From NCBI GenBank assembly GCA_963854835.1, contig OY978529.1, forward strand, positions 47,983,821 through 48,047,820: a DNA stretch of 64,000 nt, in the 5' to 3' direction. Below, in pieces: positions 26,801-41,669 of this stretch (position 1 is its first letter; each line of letters begins with the position of its first letter). The stretch comes from Megamerina dolium. Its lineage: Eukaryota > Arthropoda > Insecta > Diptera > Megamerinidae. A program made the translations under genes and the position numbers. A model generated the notes under the pieces. The model was not told the origin of the DNA, searched no databases, and worked only from the letters and a program-made list of their open reading frames with translations.

Positions 26801-29800
26801 CACACAAATTACGCAAACTAATACTGTATTTATTATGGATGGGCACGGTAGAAGTATTAAAAATTTATAATTACACTTTTTGTTGAGACAAATTGTAATT
26901 ATCATCATTATATTCGCACATTGATAGAACACAATCATGTTTATCTGTGTAAATATGATTGATAGGTTTAAAATTGAAAATTGAAAAATTGAAAATAGTT
27001 TTGTTTTTTTTTTGAATATTTAACTACATTTTGGTGTGCAATAGATCTTAGTGGCCGCGGAAATACACTCAATCCTACATTTTGGTTTTTATACAAGCTT
27101 TTAATATCAGGTCTAGTAAAAAGAAATCCATTATTTTTACATTGCAATTGAAGGTTTTATTTAACACAATTAGAATGATTCGATTTAGGTCAAATGTGCA
27201 CCGTTTTGTTTGATAACTTTTTGCCATTTTGAAGGTAATGTCATAATGCCACTCTCATAGAAACCCTCGTCCCTATTGGCAAACAATTGGGACAGTCGAC
27301 AGTTTCATTAGCTTCTCTTGAGGCGAATTTTTCAACAGCAAAATCATTCGCCATGGACAGGAACAGATAGTAAGCACTTGGTGCCAGGTCCGGACTATAA
27401 GGTGGATGCACAAGAATCGCTCAACCAAGCTCTCGGAGCTTCTGGCAAGTCACTATCGATGTGTGTGGCTTGGCGTTGTTCCTGATGGAACACAATTTCT
27501 CTCCTATTGGTCAAAGCTGGCCGCTTCTAGGCGATTGCTTCCTTCAGACGTTCTATTTGTTGACAGCACTGGTCCGAGTCAAGAGTTTGGCCGTAGGGGA
27601 GCAGCTCATAGTAGATGATTCCCTGCCAATTCTACCACACATATAGCAAAACCTTCCTTACCGTCAAACCTGGCTCGAACACCGTTTGCGCCAGCTCACC
27701 GCTATTCGACCACGACCGTTTTCCCTTGGCTTTGTCGTAAGTAACCCACTTTTCAGCACCAGTAACCATCCGCTTCAGAATTGGATCGATTTTGTTGCGA
27801 TGCAGCAGCGATTCGCAGATGGAAATTCGGTCCATGAGGTTTTTTGCGTTAACTCGTCTGGCACCCATACATCCAGCTTCTTTTTGTATCCAGCCTTATT
27901 TAAATGGTGCCCAATGGTTTTTTGTGCAATGTTTAGCTCCTGGGCAATAGAAACAATGCTTACATGACGGTTAAACTCGACAATTTCCATTATTTTATCG
28001 ATATTTTCGACATCGATATCGGAACGGAATCGACGAAACCAGCATTGCACGTGATTGGCTGTTACAGTATCAGGACCATAAACACTATTGACATTTTCAC
28101 TTCGGTTTTTTATTAAAATGCAATTTTCCGAAGAAAAAAGAAGCGCATCCATCTTATTTTCTTATTTGAGTATAAATCTTTCAACTTTCGAATCAGTATT
28201 ACTGCATTCACTGACTTAATATAGAAATTATTTTAATGTAGGAAAATGCAATCCTTTGTGCATGATATGCACATTTAAATAAATTAATTAAAATTTCTTT
28301 GATATGAGTCAAGTCAAGTCAAGTCCGATGAGTCAAGTCTTCTGGAGATTAAGTTTTCAATGAACTAAATGTTCAAGTGATAAAAGCATAATAAAGATTT
28401 ACTTCTGAATAATTTCATTTTCAAATGAATCAAAAATAAAAGGAAAAGAAAAAACAAAAACAACAAGAAACGTTGAGCAGAAAACCATATAGCAAACATT
28501 GCAAGGGATTACATCTCTAATACCAATGGTTAAGCTTGTATTTTATGTTGTAATGCAATTCTAAAAGTTGTTCGTTATATATAAAATATATAAAAAAGAA
28601 GCAAATTCTGCGCAAATGAGATTTTCTTCTCTTTAAAATTCTGTACCTCAAATAGACATATATAAAATTCATGATTTCGTACTGTTCATAATTTAAAGAG
28701 CCAATTCTGTACATATATATGCATCTACAGCGAATATAAATACAATTACGCATGGGTGCATGCAATTAAGTGCATATGTATGCTAACTCAAACAATAACA
28801 CTAAGAATGACTAAGGTTATTGCAATTTTCTCGTATTACGTTCCTATTATAAGTACGTATGAGCTCTTATATGTTACATTTGCATGTCTATGGATGTGCT
28901 TATGTGCATACATATGTACATACATTCATATAACAAAATGCCCATGGCGACAGATATATGTAAAGTTAAATCATAAACAGCAATAGCATCGGAATTAGGA
29001 AAGCATGAGGATGTGTACTAATTACAGAAGATAGTGACGTGTTTCCACTATGCTATGTTATTCTTACGTGATATGTTACTTAGTAGCAACAGTAGTCGCA
29101 TAAATCAAACAATAATAATCATCTGTTGTGTGTGTGTGTGTGTGTGTGAGTGAGTGCATTCCTGCTTAATTCCATGCGTGTTCATACATACAATAATTGC
29201 TCAAAATCATCGCATCAACGTTACTGCATGTCTATCTACTTATTAACTGTGGGGTAGGATTATAAGCATACATCTGCTTACCAGAATGTATAAACACATT
29301 CGATAAATAAGTCTATATGCATGATAGTGAACCACAAATGTAAAAGAAAATTCTGACAATCTGTGTAATCACACCTAACACAAGTGAAAACCAGTTTAAT
29401 CAGCTTTCATAGTGTTGATGTGGTTCTATATATAAAACTCAATCATCAAACCATTTTGGTGTTCAATTGTAAGTGCAATTAGTTCATTGAAAATTGATTC
29501 AACTTCAATGGAGCAACTTTGAAAATACGAGAAGTCATTCGTTCAAGATGTAAATAAAAAAAGAAACTGTATTCAAGCTAATTGAAGTAGAATAGAAACT
29601 TTAGGTTAAAATATTTTTTAAATCATGCATTTGGATATTCATTTTGTAAAGTCTCTTTTGAAGCCAGAAAAAGGTGATCTCTTTTGAAATTATGGTAATG
29701 CAAATCTGATGACTTCAAAAGCAATTGGATTTTCCTTTTGATTTGAAATTTCAATAGATTACAAATGACTTTATGTATAGAAAATTAATTAGTTAGTTAT

Positions 29801-32800
29801 ATGGTTATCACAGCAATTCGATTGACTTATTTTGACTGAGTCTTTGTTCTTTGGCTTTTTATCCTTCGAGATAGGGCTCGACTTCTCAGTTGCATATTTA
29901 GTTCAAAGTAGCATCTGTTAGCAAAAATGATCTTTTGCATGATCGCCCTGCTGCTGATGTTATTACAAGTTAGGCAAAGTCCTTTACTACATCGAAAGCT
30001 TAGTTGTCCATGGTGACGTTTTGTCCAAGATGCCAGAACTCTTTGCTTGTTGACGATAGGTACTTCGTATTGCTCTCGTTCATCCAAACATCCATTCGAT
30101 GCGACTTTCTTCCTTTACAATTTTCACTGCACAATACTAGTAAGCAATGTTTTTCTGGAAAGTCTTATTCCATGATCATTGACGTAAATTGTTAGGTCTT
30201 CCTTCTAATGTATGGGGCAGAGAAAACTGAGACTACAATCATCGGCTATAATGTCGTCTGATCTTAAACAACTCAACAGACAGGCTTGCGTTCATCGAAG
30301 CATAGACATGAATTACACTAATGTTAATAAATTTCGTATTCTTAAGTGGCGTATTTCAAACCCAATGCACAACCTCTAACCAAAGTAGTTTTCTTTTGTA
30401 TTTTTTATGCAGATTCACATATTCGCGCGCTATGAAATTCAGCATACATTCGTAGACACCCATCCTAGTATGTATATACATAGCTATCGTAAACATATGA
30501 ATGTGACCACAGTATGAATATGTATTTACTACACTAACCACTATTTAAAAATTCTATGAATAACATGCAACGGTTAGTGAATGCCTTATATATATTAAAG
30601 AGCTGTGAGAATGTATTTGATTTTCAAATGATTCTTTTTACTCTCAAAATATGTACAATATTTGCAAAGCATATCTAAATAGACTGAGAATGAGTGAGAG
30701 TAAAATATTAGACAAATAGAATACTCCATTCGTTTCTTGTACAAGAAATTTTCTATACATTCGTTTTTTCTCTTCAAATAAACGAGTATTTGAGAGTACT
30801 ATGGGAGTTTAAGAGTACTACGAGTATGTTGTATGTTATAATTGCGTCACGTTGTCTTATCTACTGTATTTTTTGCTTATATGTATTGTAATGTAACATA
30901 GAGAAGTAAAACGAATGTTTGGAGTATTCTTAAATACTTTACTTCCATTTGCAAATGTTGAGATTCTACTCTTTCTATGAAAACGAAACATACACTCCAT
31001 TCCATTCTCATTCTATTTGATTCATTCTAATTCGTGTTTGCTTAGAGAGAATCAATGAGAGATTCTATTCGAATATCAATGGAGTGTTTTGAAGATCTCA
31101 ACAAATATATTCTTGCAGCACTCTAATATATGTATATATGTATATGTACTAGTTACATACGAGTACTTGACTCTTGCACAAATATTACTTTTCATATATT
31201 CGATAACTTTTTTCGTATCGAATTAACAATTACAATACAATTGCAATTATAATAAACAATAAACAATAAACATAAAAGCGAATGTATTCGTTAAACTTAA
31301 CACCTTACACAAGTCAATACTTTAGATTGTTGTTGTTGTGTTACGAACAGTAGTACCAATAGAACAGGTTCGTAGTGTAGTTATCAAACCACATATGCTC
31401 GTGCAAGCTTGTAATACATTAATTCATAAGTAGGTATCTGACAACGTATGCACGAGTAGCAGTGTAATAATTTAATATTTTATTTGTGGTTTTGTTTTGT
31501 TACTTTGTTTTATTCTTACATTTATTACTGCATACAGACAGTGCGGCAAATAAGAATTGCTTTTTAATTACACGATAATATTGCGATTGTGTTAACATAT
31601 TATATTCATTGTTCTTACGTTAATAATGAATTCAAAGATAAGAAGAAATTCATAATGTACTAATTTAAAGTTCAAGTTTGCCTACACCGCAAGCATTTTG
31701 AAGTACAGTAATGGGCAAAAAAGAATTGTGAATACCTATATGATCAAAAATATTCGACTATTATCAAAATATGGTTAATATTATTGAGACATTTACTTAT
31801 GGAAAGAATTTATAATTTTAATAATCCTAATTTATTATAATTCTATCAGAATTTTGTCAGAAGCAACCTCACCCGAAAGTCTTTTCCGGGAATACCAAAA
31901 ACTTCCATTTACATTAATCGCACTTGGCAGCGAATAGTAAATGAAGAGCCACAACTACAAGACTTATTCAAATAATATAAGAAGTATCATGTACTAAAAA
32001 TAAAATAAATAAAAATATTGGATTTTAATAACATATTTAAAAATGATTCATCTCGTACATTCAGATCGGAAATATTTGAAAAAGGTGCATGATTTAGGTT
32101 TGGTCTGCAATTTACTTTTATTGATCATCTAAATTAAATAATTCCAAAGGCTTCTAATCTAATTTAAACTGACTCTTTTACTCTTAACCTTCTAAAAATT
32201 CTGAATTGAAAGAATCACTTTACTTCCATATATATTAGAAGTACAGCAAATGGGTAGTTTCATAATTTATAGATCATGAAATGAGCTACAGATAACGCGA
32301 CCTATAAGATCTATTGTGCCCCTTCGCGGAGCTAGAGTATGTCTCTTAGCTCAGATCCCTCGATGAATTTTAGTGTTGGTCCTACTGCACAGAGTCTAAG
32401 TTCATCCTAGGGTATGATGAAATCTCCCAGGTATTCATTCTCTTGTGCATCAGTGCGGAACAAGTTGCTATCACATGTTGTGCGGTCTCGTCCTCTTCCC
32501 TACAGAACCTCCAGAGAGCATCAGAGAAAATTCCCGGTTTTGTTAGGTGATAATTCAGCCTGCAGTTCCCTGTTAATAATCCCGTAATGCTTAGCAAGTT
32601 GTTCTTTGTTAGATTCATACAGTCCCCGTAGCGTTTTAGGTTGTTTGTCCAGCGCTAGTTTGGAGTGTGTTAGCCCCGGTAAGTTTTCCCAGTATAAGTC
32701 TCTTTGTCTATCCTCTTCTTTCCAGATGATACGGGAGATGGTACCCGATCCTAATCCACAAAATGCCATTTCGTTACCATTGATCCCTGAATGCCACGGA

Positions 32801-35800
32801 ACCCATAGAATCCACGCCTAATTGAGTTGGCCTAGGATGTTCAATTTTTCAATGCACTCCATCACCAGTTTTGATGCAACTTGGTGAGATTTGAGTGCTT
32901 TGATAGCTGCCTGGCTGTCACTCAGTATTGCTATTCTGCGGTTCCGGTAATTCCGTTCGAGATTAAAGTGCACACATCTATCAATCGCCTACTCTTCCGC
33001 TTGAAAGATAGAGGTGTTCTTACAAAATGGTTCAGAGTATCTTTTCCCTGGTCTGAATACACCTGCCCCGGATCCATCGTCGATGATAGAGCCGTCGGTG
33101 TACTGTGTTATCATGTACTAGTTTATCTTGTATGTTTCTGATATACCTTCCCAATGTTTTTTGTTACTAAGCTCAGTTTTAAAATGTTTCTTAAAGATGA
33201 ACGTTGGGAGTATCGATTCCCTTGTCATCGAGATTTCAGGAACTTGCTCAGCTCAGTTTTGTAACAACGCAAGTGAAATATTAATGCAGTCAAATAGTCA
33301 TAGGAAGTGTCAACACAAAAATCAACACGGAAGTGTTATCTGCTTACCAAGTTGTACAGTGTGAATCATACCCTCAATGCCCAATCCAACAGAGGTCTTA
33401 TGATTGCTTCAATCCACTAAATATCCAAAATAGAGAAGATTTTTTTACAAGTTCACTATTCTTAATTGCAAAAAGGTATAAAACAGCACTAAAGCACAAA
33501 GACTATTCTAGAAAATATTAGTAATTTTTTATGATCATTTTACTATTTATAATTTATTTAAATTCTTTTCTACTTATTAACAGTATTTCACAATAAACTT
33601 AGCCAGTTCTTATTGTTCTTAACCACCAATTTCTGTATGCTTGTTAAAATTAAGTGTTATTCAAATTCTGTTGATGGTATGTATATCGAAAATATACTAA
33701 ATTTTGTAGTAAGCTTGGAAAGTTTAATCATCGTACTTATTTCAGTTAAACTTGTATGTAATGTATCTTCGCATTCCCCTAGGCTGCTTAGCAACATCTT
33801 CACTAAGTAATCATAATCATCATAATCATTATTAGCATCGAATGAAATCGAATCGAAATTGTAACTGCCATTACCGCAGCAACAACATTGTGGGCAGCTA
33901 AAATCCATTAACCAATGGAGTAAAGTGAATTTTCGCTTAATTAATATTAAACGCCCAATTAGTAGAAGGCAAGCCTCTTACGTGAAATGCCTATTACATA
34001 CACTGAATTACAATATATGTAGGTTATGCTGAGTAGCAATAGATATGCTCGCAATAAAATACAATACTATTGTGACCTCCAACATTATTATTATTGTGAA
34101 TTGCAACATTAGAGCACTGATTGTACGCATAATGTCCAGTATAATTCCAAAAAAAAGTAGCGCATTGTTGTTTTTATAATTCCAAAAATTCAGTGAATAA
34201 GAACAATATATAAAATAATTTGTAAATGGCTATTTCCATCTAATACTTGAATGTAAACGGAATTTACAAGAGGATAATGAATAAAAATAATTCAAAAATT
34301 TTTTGATCTTTCCTGCAGAGATTAACGATGTGATTTATATATAGGTACAATACGTTGTTATATATGGCTATAAAAAAAAAGTAGTTACAAAGCCACAGGA
34401 AGATAAAGTCCTATCGTATTATTTTTTGTTTTTGATTTAGTTTGCGGCTCAAATGCTTGCCAACACTGGAGATTGATGACGTTTTTGATTAAATTTTGGC
34501 ATGCAACCATATTTTTTCTCTGACTACCCAAAAAAAAAAAAAAAAAATAACATTACTGCCACCGAGACTTCATATCATAAAAATGCACATCATTCATGTA
34601 TGATGTGCAACATAATAAATGCCAAAGGAAGTACCAAAATATCTATGTATGTAATATCACAACAACAAAAAACCCCAAAAACCAACTCCAAGTCACAACT
34701 GTAGCATTACAAGCAATATGTATATAAATCTTGTACCATACAAGTATACCCATAGCTAATCTATTTAAGCCATCATATGTCAAGCATTTAAAATGTTATC
34801 TCAAAACTTGTGTGTGTAAGGGCTATGAGTTTATTTTAAACAACAACTTTCATACAAAAAAAAAAAAAAAAACTTCACAGGAATAGCAATGAATGCAACA
34901 GTACGTAGTAATATGAAAAGCATACAGTCTGCCAAAATATTTCTAACACCATAAGTCTACTCTTATTTTGCTATAATAAAACACTGTTCGTGCATAAACA
35001 AACATTAGAAAGGTATATTACAATAACAAAGTGTTTTCTTTGGTTTATTCAAATTTTGGCTTTTGTCAATAAAGAAATAAGTACCAATATATTTCTAGTA
35101 AAATTTTTCAAATCAATAACAATTAATTAGCTTGCGCTTCTATTACATTTTGTACAAAAGTTTCACTCGCTTCCATTAATGATTTACCTTATGCGGTTTT
35201 TATTAGCATACTTTTTCTATTTTGCCCATTTTTAAGACTGTCTTTATGACAGAACAAAGTTGGACCACTGTTTTGGTATAAACAGGGTAATTGACGTTTC
35301 TGATAGCATAATTGCATTTATAATTTTTTCTTCTCATATTGGCTTACATATGTAATGTACGTAATTAAGGCGTTGTAAAAAACTTGAAATTGAGAGAGGG
35401 AAATGACATTTCATTTTGAGGGGAAGTTGCAAATTGTTACTGGACAAATTTATGCCAGTCAAGACTTGCAAGTAGGAAAAACAGCTGATCATAAGCAAAA
35501 GAAACTAACAAGCAAACGAACAATTGCAATTTACTTAGTGGAATATCAGCTGTTCGTGAAACTTGTAGGTTTTTGCTAGTTTTGCGTTCTTGTACTTTTT
35601 GGCATATTTTTCTCTTTGAAAGCAAATGATGTCAAATTCGCAGAAATTTGTTTACTGGATAATTGTTACTGGAAAAGTACGAAAACACACCTAATTTCTT
35701 ATTCCTCAACCATGAAACATAAACCCTTTATAGTATTCACCTCAGAGTTTACACGTAAAAGTTGAAATATAACAGACCCCTCGATAAAGTAAGCATAATA

Positions 35801-38800
35801 TAAATCTTATTATTCTTGAGGAAATCATGAAACCTGTTTAAATACTTGGATTGTGGTTTCTTTTCCGTAAAGATACGAACAACTTTCATTTTTAGAAATA
35901 GCTGGTTTTTGAAAAGCAAAAAATCAAATAAAAGTCACTCAGAATATGAAGCTTCACAAAGATTTTTCTTTTTACAAATTTTATTTCTTTAAGTAAAAAT
36001 CTACAGACAAGTCCTCAGCACTTCAATAAATTATATTTGAAAATTTTATTCATATTTTGATCAATTCCAATAGCCAACAAATGTAGCTTCCGGCACAACA
36101 TGATGATCACATTAATTTCCATATTTTGGCACTATTTACATAATGTTTGCACAATTAAGAATTCTCATAAATATCGTAGTATTGCAAAGGATATATATCT
36201 CTCTCTTTTCTTCATGAGGTTGACAGTATAAGAGTATGTACATAAATATTTCCCCATACTTAATTTTTTGCTATTGAATAAAGTGGCAATAAATTTGTGG
36301 CTATATCCGATCGCCAAGAAGCTACACGTATTCAGATGAGTGATTAGTTCTAATAAGACAAACATATGAACATTATTGTACTTTAAAAATTATATTTGTA
36401 TTAAATATAACTTTTATATTAGCCCATTAGGATATACTCAATTAGAAATAAAATGCAATCTTCCTCCACAATTATGAGTACATTGATCATTTTAATTTTT
36501 TTTTCCAAAATTAAACCAAACATTTGTAGTATACCCCAAAAAAAATTTCCGTTGTCGTTATCATCATCATCATCAGCATCATCAGCATCAGTAGTGGTAC
36601 GAATGTGCACATTTTCTATGTTGAAGATCTCTTAAGTGTGACTACATAACAACAAAAACACCACTTAAAACAGTTTGCCTCTAGCACACATACACACAGC
36701 CACACACACACACACACACTTTCATATTTTTGTTTTTGTGTATAATTTTTTGTTTTTTTGTGCGGCGCGACTCAGTTGTATATGCTTTTGATACTTAAGT
36801 GTGCTGCAAAGGATTAATGACCCCATTAAAAATAACGAACATATATGTACGAGAGTATATGTACATATACATAGTTCATATGCACTTGCACACTAGCAAG
36901 TCATAGAATGGAGAATTGCGAGAATATACACATGAAGTAAAAGCAAAATGTTGTTTGTTGCATATTTACTGGAATTTTTATGGTATTTTAAGTAGACAAG
37001 TGGTATGAAACAGAAACTCTTAACCAAAGAGAGCAGAGAAACAAAGTAAAGAATACTTACAATAAAATAAAAAATGCAACATTATAAAAATTAAAATTAA
37101 CAATAATTGTGTGGGCCGTGGGTGTGGTCAATGTAAAGAGAGAAATAAATGCAAAAAAAAAAAAGAAACAATAAAAAAATATGACTATAGGTGTACATAG
37201 CAGTTTATATATTGTATTGGAGCATTCGTAATTATTTCAAAACATTTAACGAAAATATGATAATGCCCGAAATGAGCGAAAACACTTGTATGTCGAAGAA
37301 GAAGAATTTAATAAAATTTATTTACAATATTCATTTCTCGTATGGAAAATTCATCATTTGCTTGCTCAAAAGTAATAAAAAAATTCCAAAAATTCTATTT
37401 GAATTGTATTCTCTTACTAACGAAAAACTACATAGCATTGTTTTTGTAGCAATGACGATAAAATTATTTCGCTAATAGTCGAATTAGAGATTCAATAATA
37501 CTTTTACCGGAATATCAAGTAATCATAATCATAAATACTAAAGTTAGCGGCTCAAAACATCATGATTTTAAAAGCCGAAAAGAACTCAGATGATTTCATA
37601 TCTTACCGCTTAGTGCCAGTGATGTATAAATTAATGGAAATTAATGGAAATCCCCTATAAAACCATCGCCAAAGTCAATCAACATAGTATGACATTTCAC
37701 AAGCCTTCAATAAAGTATGACACCCCGGCTTACTATACAAATTAACAAAATCGCTGCAAATAAGGTTGCTTTACAAAACTCTTACCTCATCGATATACAA
37801 TTCTATGTTAAGCAATGTGATGAAGTAACTGGAATCTATCAAGTAAACTCAGACGTACGGAAAAGTAGAATATGGGGCTCCCAGTCTAAAATATATTTAA
37901 CATGCTTGACCCGCCATCCCTGTTCTTAGCTAGCTGACACCAGTCAGAAATACCAAACTCTTGCAGGTTCTCCAGTCTTTTTTATTTCCACCAGAGTCTT
38001 GCTCTTCCTCATCGCCATCTAGCGACGAAGGATGCTTTTTTTTCGAAAACTCGAAGCATCCTCCATAAGGGAAGGAATAATGAAAGACTTGTAAAGTCTA
38101 GACTTCGTTCTTCGATTGCTTGATTTCTTAATTGCTTACTTAACTTAGTTATTTAGAGATGTTACTGGTGCTGTCTTCAAAATAGACAAAGACCGTAAAA
38201 TCCGATTATGACAATAACTTCAGCATGTGCCAATCATCTTCAGGGTCTTTCTAATCTCACAACATTTTGTCAGCAATTTTTATTAATTTTTGGCCCGGTA
38301 GACATCGTAGCTTCCTTAGAATTTCTTTTGTCATTATTATTTTTTATTCCATTGCCTCTTCACTCCTCTTCTATTAACAATAGAATATCAAAGTACCAGG
38401 TGTACAAGCTTAAAGCCACTGTTTGCTCGTAGATGGCATTAGTGAGCATATTGAGCATAGTGAGTTCGACATCTATTTATATCAATTAGTAAACATCATC
38501 AATGATTTCATACAACATATATTTTCCTTCGTATAATCATGTCTAGTTTCGTGCCAGAAAAAGAGCTTATGAGGGAAGCTCTACTTTTTTGCTTCAATTT
38601 GAAGAAATCTGCTGAAGAAATCTGTTTTGTCGGTTCAAAGAAGGCCATTTTGACTTGAGTGACAAGAAGCATGAAAATAGACCCAGAAAAGTTGAGAACC
38701 ATGATTTGCAGGCTTTTTTGGATGAGGACGACACCCAATCGCAAAAAATGCTTGCCGAACAGTTAGGTGTTACTCAACAAGCCATTTACATACGTTTACG

Positions 38801-41620
38801 AGCCATGGGGAAAGTTCAAAAAATTGGAAAATGGGTACCCCATGAATTGAAAGATAGGCAGATATAGCGACGGCAATACACATGCGAAATCTTGCTTTCT
38901 AGACAAAAAAGAAAGTCGTCGCTGCAACTTGTGGTGGCTTGCGATGAAAAGTGGATATACTTTGAGAATCCTAAACGTAAAAAATCGTGGGTCGATCCTG
39001 GCCAACCAGCAACTTCTTATCCAAGACCAAATCGCTTTGGACGTAAGATGATGCTGTGCGTTTGGTGGGATCATCAGGGTGTCATCTACTGCGAGCTGTT
39101 GAAACCTGGTTATGAACAAAGATATGAGAAGCTGATTTTTCTCCACGACAACGCCCCATCGCAAACGTCAAAACTGGTCCAAAACTACTTGGACACACTC
39201 AATTGGGAGGTGCTACCTCATCGTGCTTATTCACCAGACCTGGCCCCTTCTGACTATCACCTGTTTTCGTCGATGGGTCACGCGCTCGCCGAACAGCACT
39301 TCGATTCGTATCAAGACGTCGGAAAATGGCTTGACGGGTGGTTTGCCTCGAAAGAGGAGGAATTCTTTTGGCAGGGTATACACAAATTGCCCAAGAGATG
39401 GGAAAAATGTATAGCTAGTGAGGGCAAATACTTTGAATAAATTAATTTTTGGCTTTCTATGAAAAAAAAAATATGTTTTTTTACCAAAAAACAGCGGATT
39501 TAAGCTTGTACATATATCTAAATGTTTGAATAAAGACCTTACTTTACCTTACTTATAAAATACTGAGTTATTCTTTGCTAAATATTTTAAAAATATTTTC
39601 TCCTTAATCAAATAAAGATTATTCACAAAATGTGAATCACCCGGTAAAAAGTTTTTCATTATATGTTAAGTAATTCAGTTCCACCATGTTAACTTGTATT
39701 TATGCATTTTTTTTTGTTTATTATTATTTTTATTTTTGGCTTTTGTTTTAACTTTTTGTTTTTTTTTTCGTTTTCTTTTCTTATTACTTGGCCGAATTGC
39801 AAATGAAAAATAATTACAAAATTCCATTAAGCACGACATTGTTTTACAACGTGTAAATGGGTACGTATGTAGGTGTACATACATAAAAATAAAAAATAAA
39901 ACGTAAATATGTGGCACTTGTAAACCCACATGGGCTCTTTGACCGAGCTTCTCTACCATTACTGTTGTGCGTGTTAAATTTTGGTCAGTATTAGAAGGGA
40001 CCTACTAATTTTAGCCGGTTCCGAATGGCAGAACTCTTGCGACATCACTTTTTTGAGCTTTATCACAGAGTTCTGCCCTAAGAATTGCCAATTGCTTGCC
40101 AACAGATGGGTAGCATTCGACAGAAAACTCTTTTCGATATTAAATTCGCTTTGCTTCAGCCAGGGTTGAACTCACGAGCTACAGATCAGAAGGCCAACAC
40201 ACTAACCACTGAGCTATGGCACCCTCACATAGACTCATAAAATTGAGGGGTATGTGTAAATGTGTGTGCACATGAATAAAATTATTGAATTTTGCTTTTT
40301 TTTTGCGACTTTACATGCGATAGTTATAGTTGTTTTGACGAAAATTTATTTAAGAAAAAATGCAGCATTTCCGCCAAACAAGTACATAAAAACTTTTAAA
40401 TACCAACTAATGTTCGAGTTGGCAAAACTTCACATAATTGCATACATACTGACATATTACTCGTATCAGGTTAACCATCAAATTGTGATAGATGTCTATT
40501 AAAGATATTTGTAGATTGATTTTATGAGCATGAAACTTGAAAAGAGTAAGCACTTGGAGAAGAAACTTTTCTACATGTCTTGGCAGGAAAAATAATATAT
40601 AACCCCAATATTGTCGATTATTTCACAGTTAGGTCAGAAATTTAAAGAGTACATTTATAATAATATCGAAATTTTCAACAAGCAAATGCATGGATAGTAT
40701 TACAGAATATCTGGCCTATCCATTAGTGGAGCTCTTAAAACTTTCCCCAACGTTATTTACTATGCAGGTCAATGTTATCCATTGACCTGTATAGTAAATT
40801 ACTACCTGCTAAATTGGCCTTGAGAGTTAGAGGATCTTTTATTTTGGCCATCTAACCAAAAGGAGATTCATCCATTCACAGTCACAGAGATATCAAAGGT
40901 AATTGTAAGGCGGATGATGGCACAACATAAACACTCCAGTTGGACAAAGCATTGATGTCACTAGAAACTTGTAAATTACTGAGAGTTACCATCGATATTG
41001 CTAACACGATCAGAAGAAAGACTGGTAACTGCTTAACTAGTACTAGACTAACATGACCTGAATGAAATTTAGTACGAACTAAGTTACTTCTAAAACAAAA
41101 CGGGTAGAATATTTGAGATTCTAACAGGTCATTCCACCTTTGATAGATACGCGAAGCTGCAGAAGCTGCCAGAATATGAAGAAAAAGAAACAATGGAACA
41201 TCTATCACCTGTGCGAATACCTGTGCTCTGGACAGAAGAATGTTCACTGCATTCGGAACGACTTTCCTCTAAGGTATCTCAGAGGTTGCATATATAAAAA
41301 TTAACACTGATAGTGTCATATATTTTATCCGCAGGTTAGCTCAAAGTAGACCCAGTTGGATAAGGACTAGTTCGCCAAAATTACTTGATTCTATCACTAC
41401 ACTGTACTATATCATGTATTGAGAATCTATATACTTATGTACATAGTTAAATAGCAGTAGTTACTAATATGACTTTTAAATAGGATTAAATGCTTACTAC
41501 CAGCCAGTTTAAATAATCACAAAACTTTTACTTATTAACGTATACCATATATGCATGACTACATGAGCGGCACTTTAAAAGATGACTGACTATAGTAACA
41601 GTAATAACAAAAATGATATT

Positions 41621-41669
<49 letters not shown>

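Noticed and set aside
31538..31736. Two GGCAAA.AAGAATTG words resembling Tc1-type termini
   Set aside because: Both point the same way, no inverted partner was found within 1 kb, and no transposase is readable between them.
35434..35672. Possible MITE with TTACTGGA-containing ends
   Set aside because: The TTGTTACTGGA words are direct, not inverted, repeats and the inverted match is too short.
40160..40226. tRNA gene on the minus strand
   Set aside because: A and B boxes are present, but the flanking arms do not close into a full cloverleaf and the sequence is joined to SINE material.
40882..41247. 121-codon minus-strand hydrophobic open frame
   Set aside because: It is antisense to the LINE C-terminal fragment; the sense strand carries the recognisable motifs.
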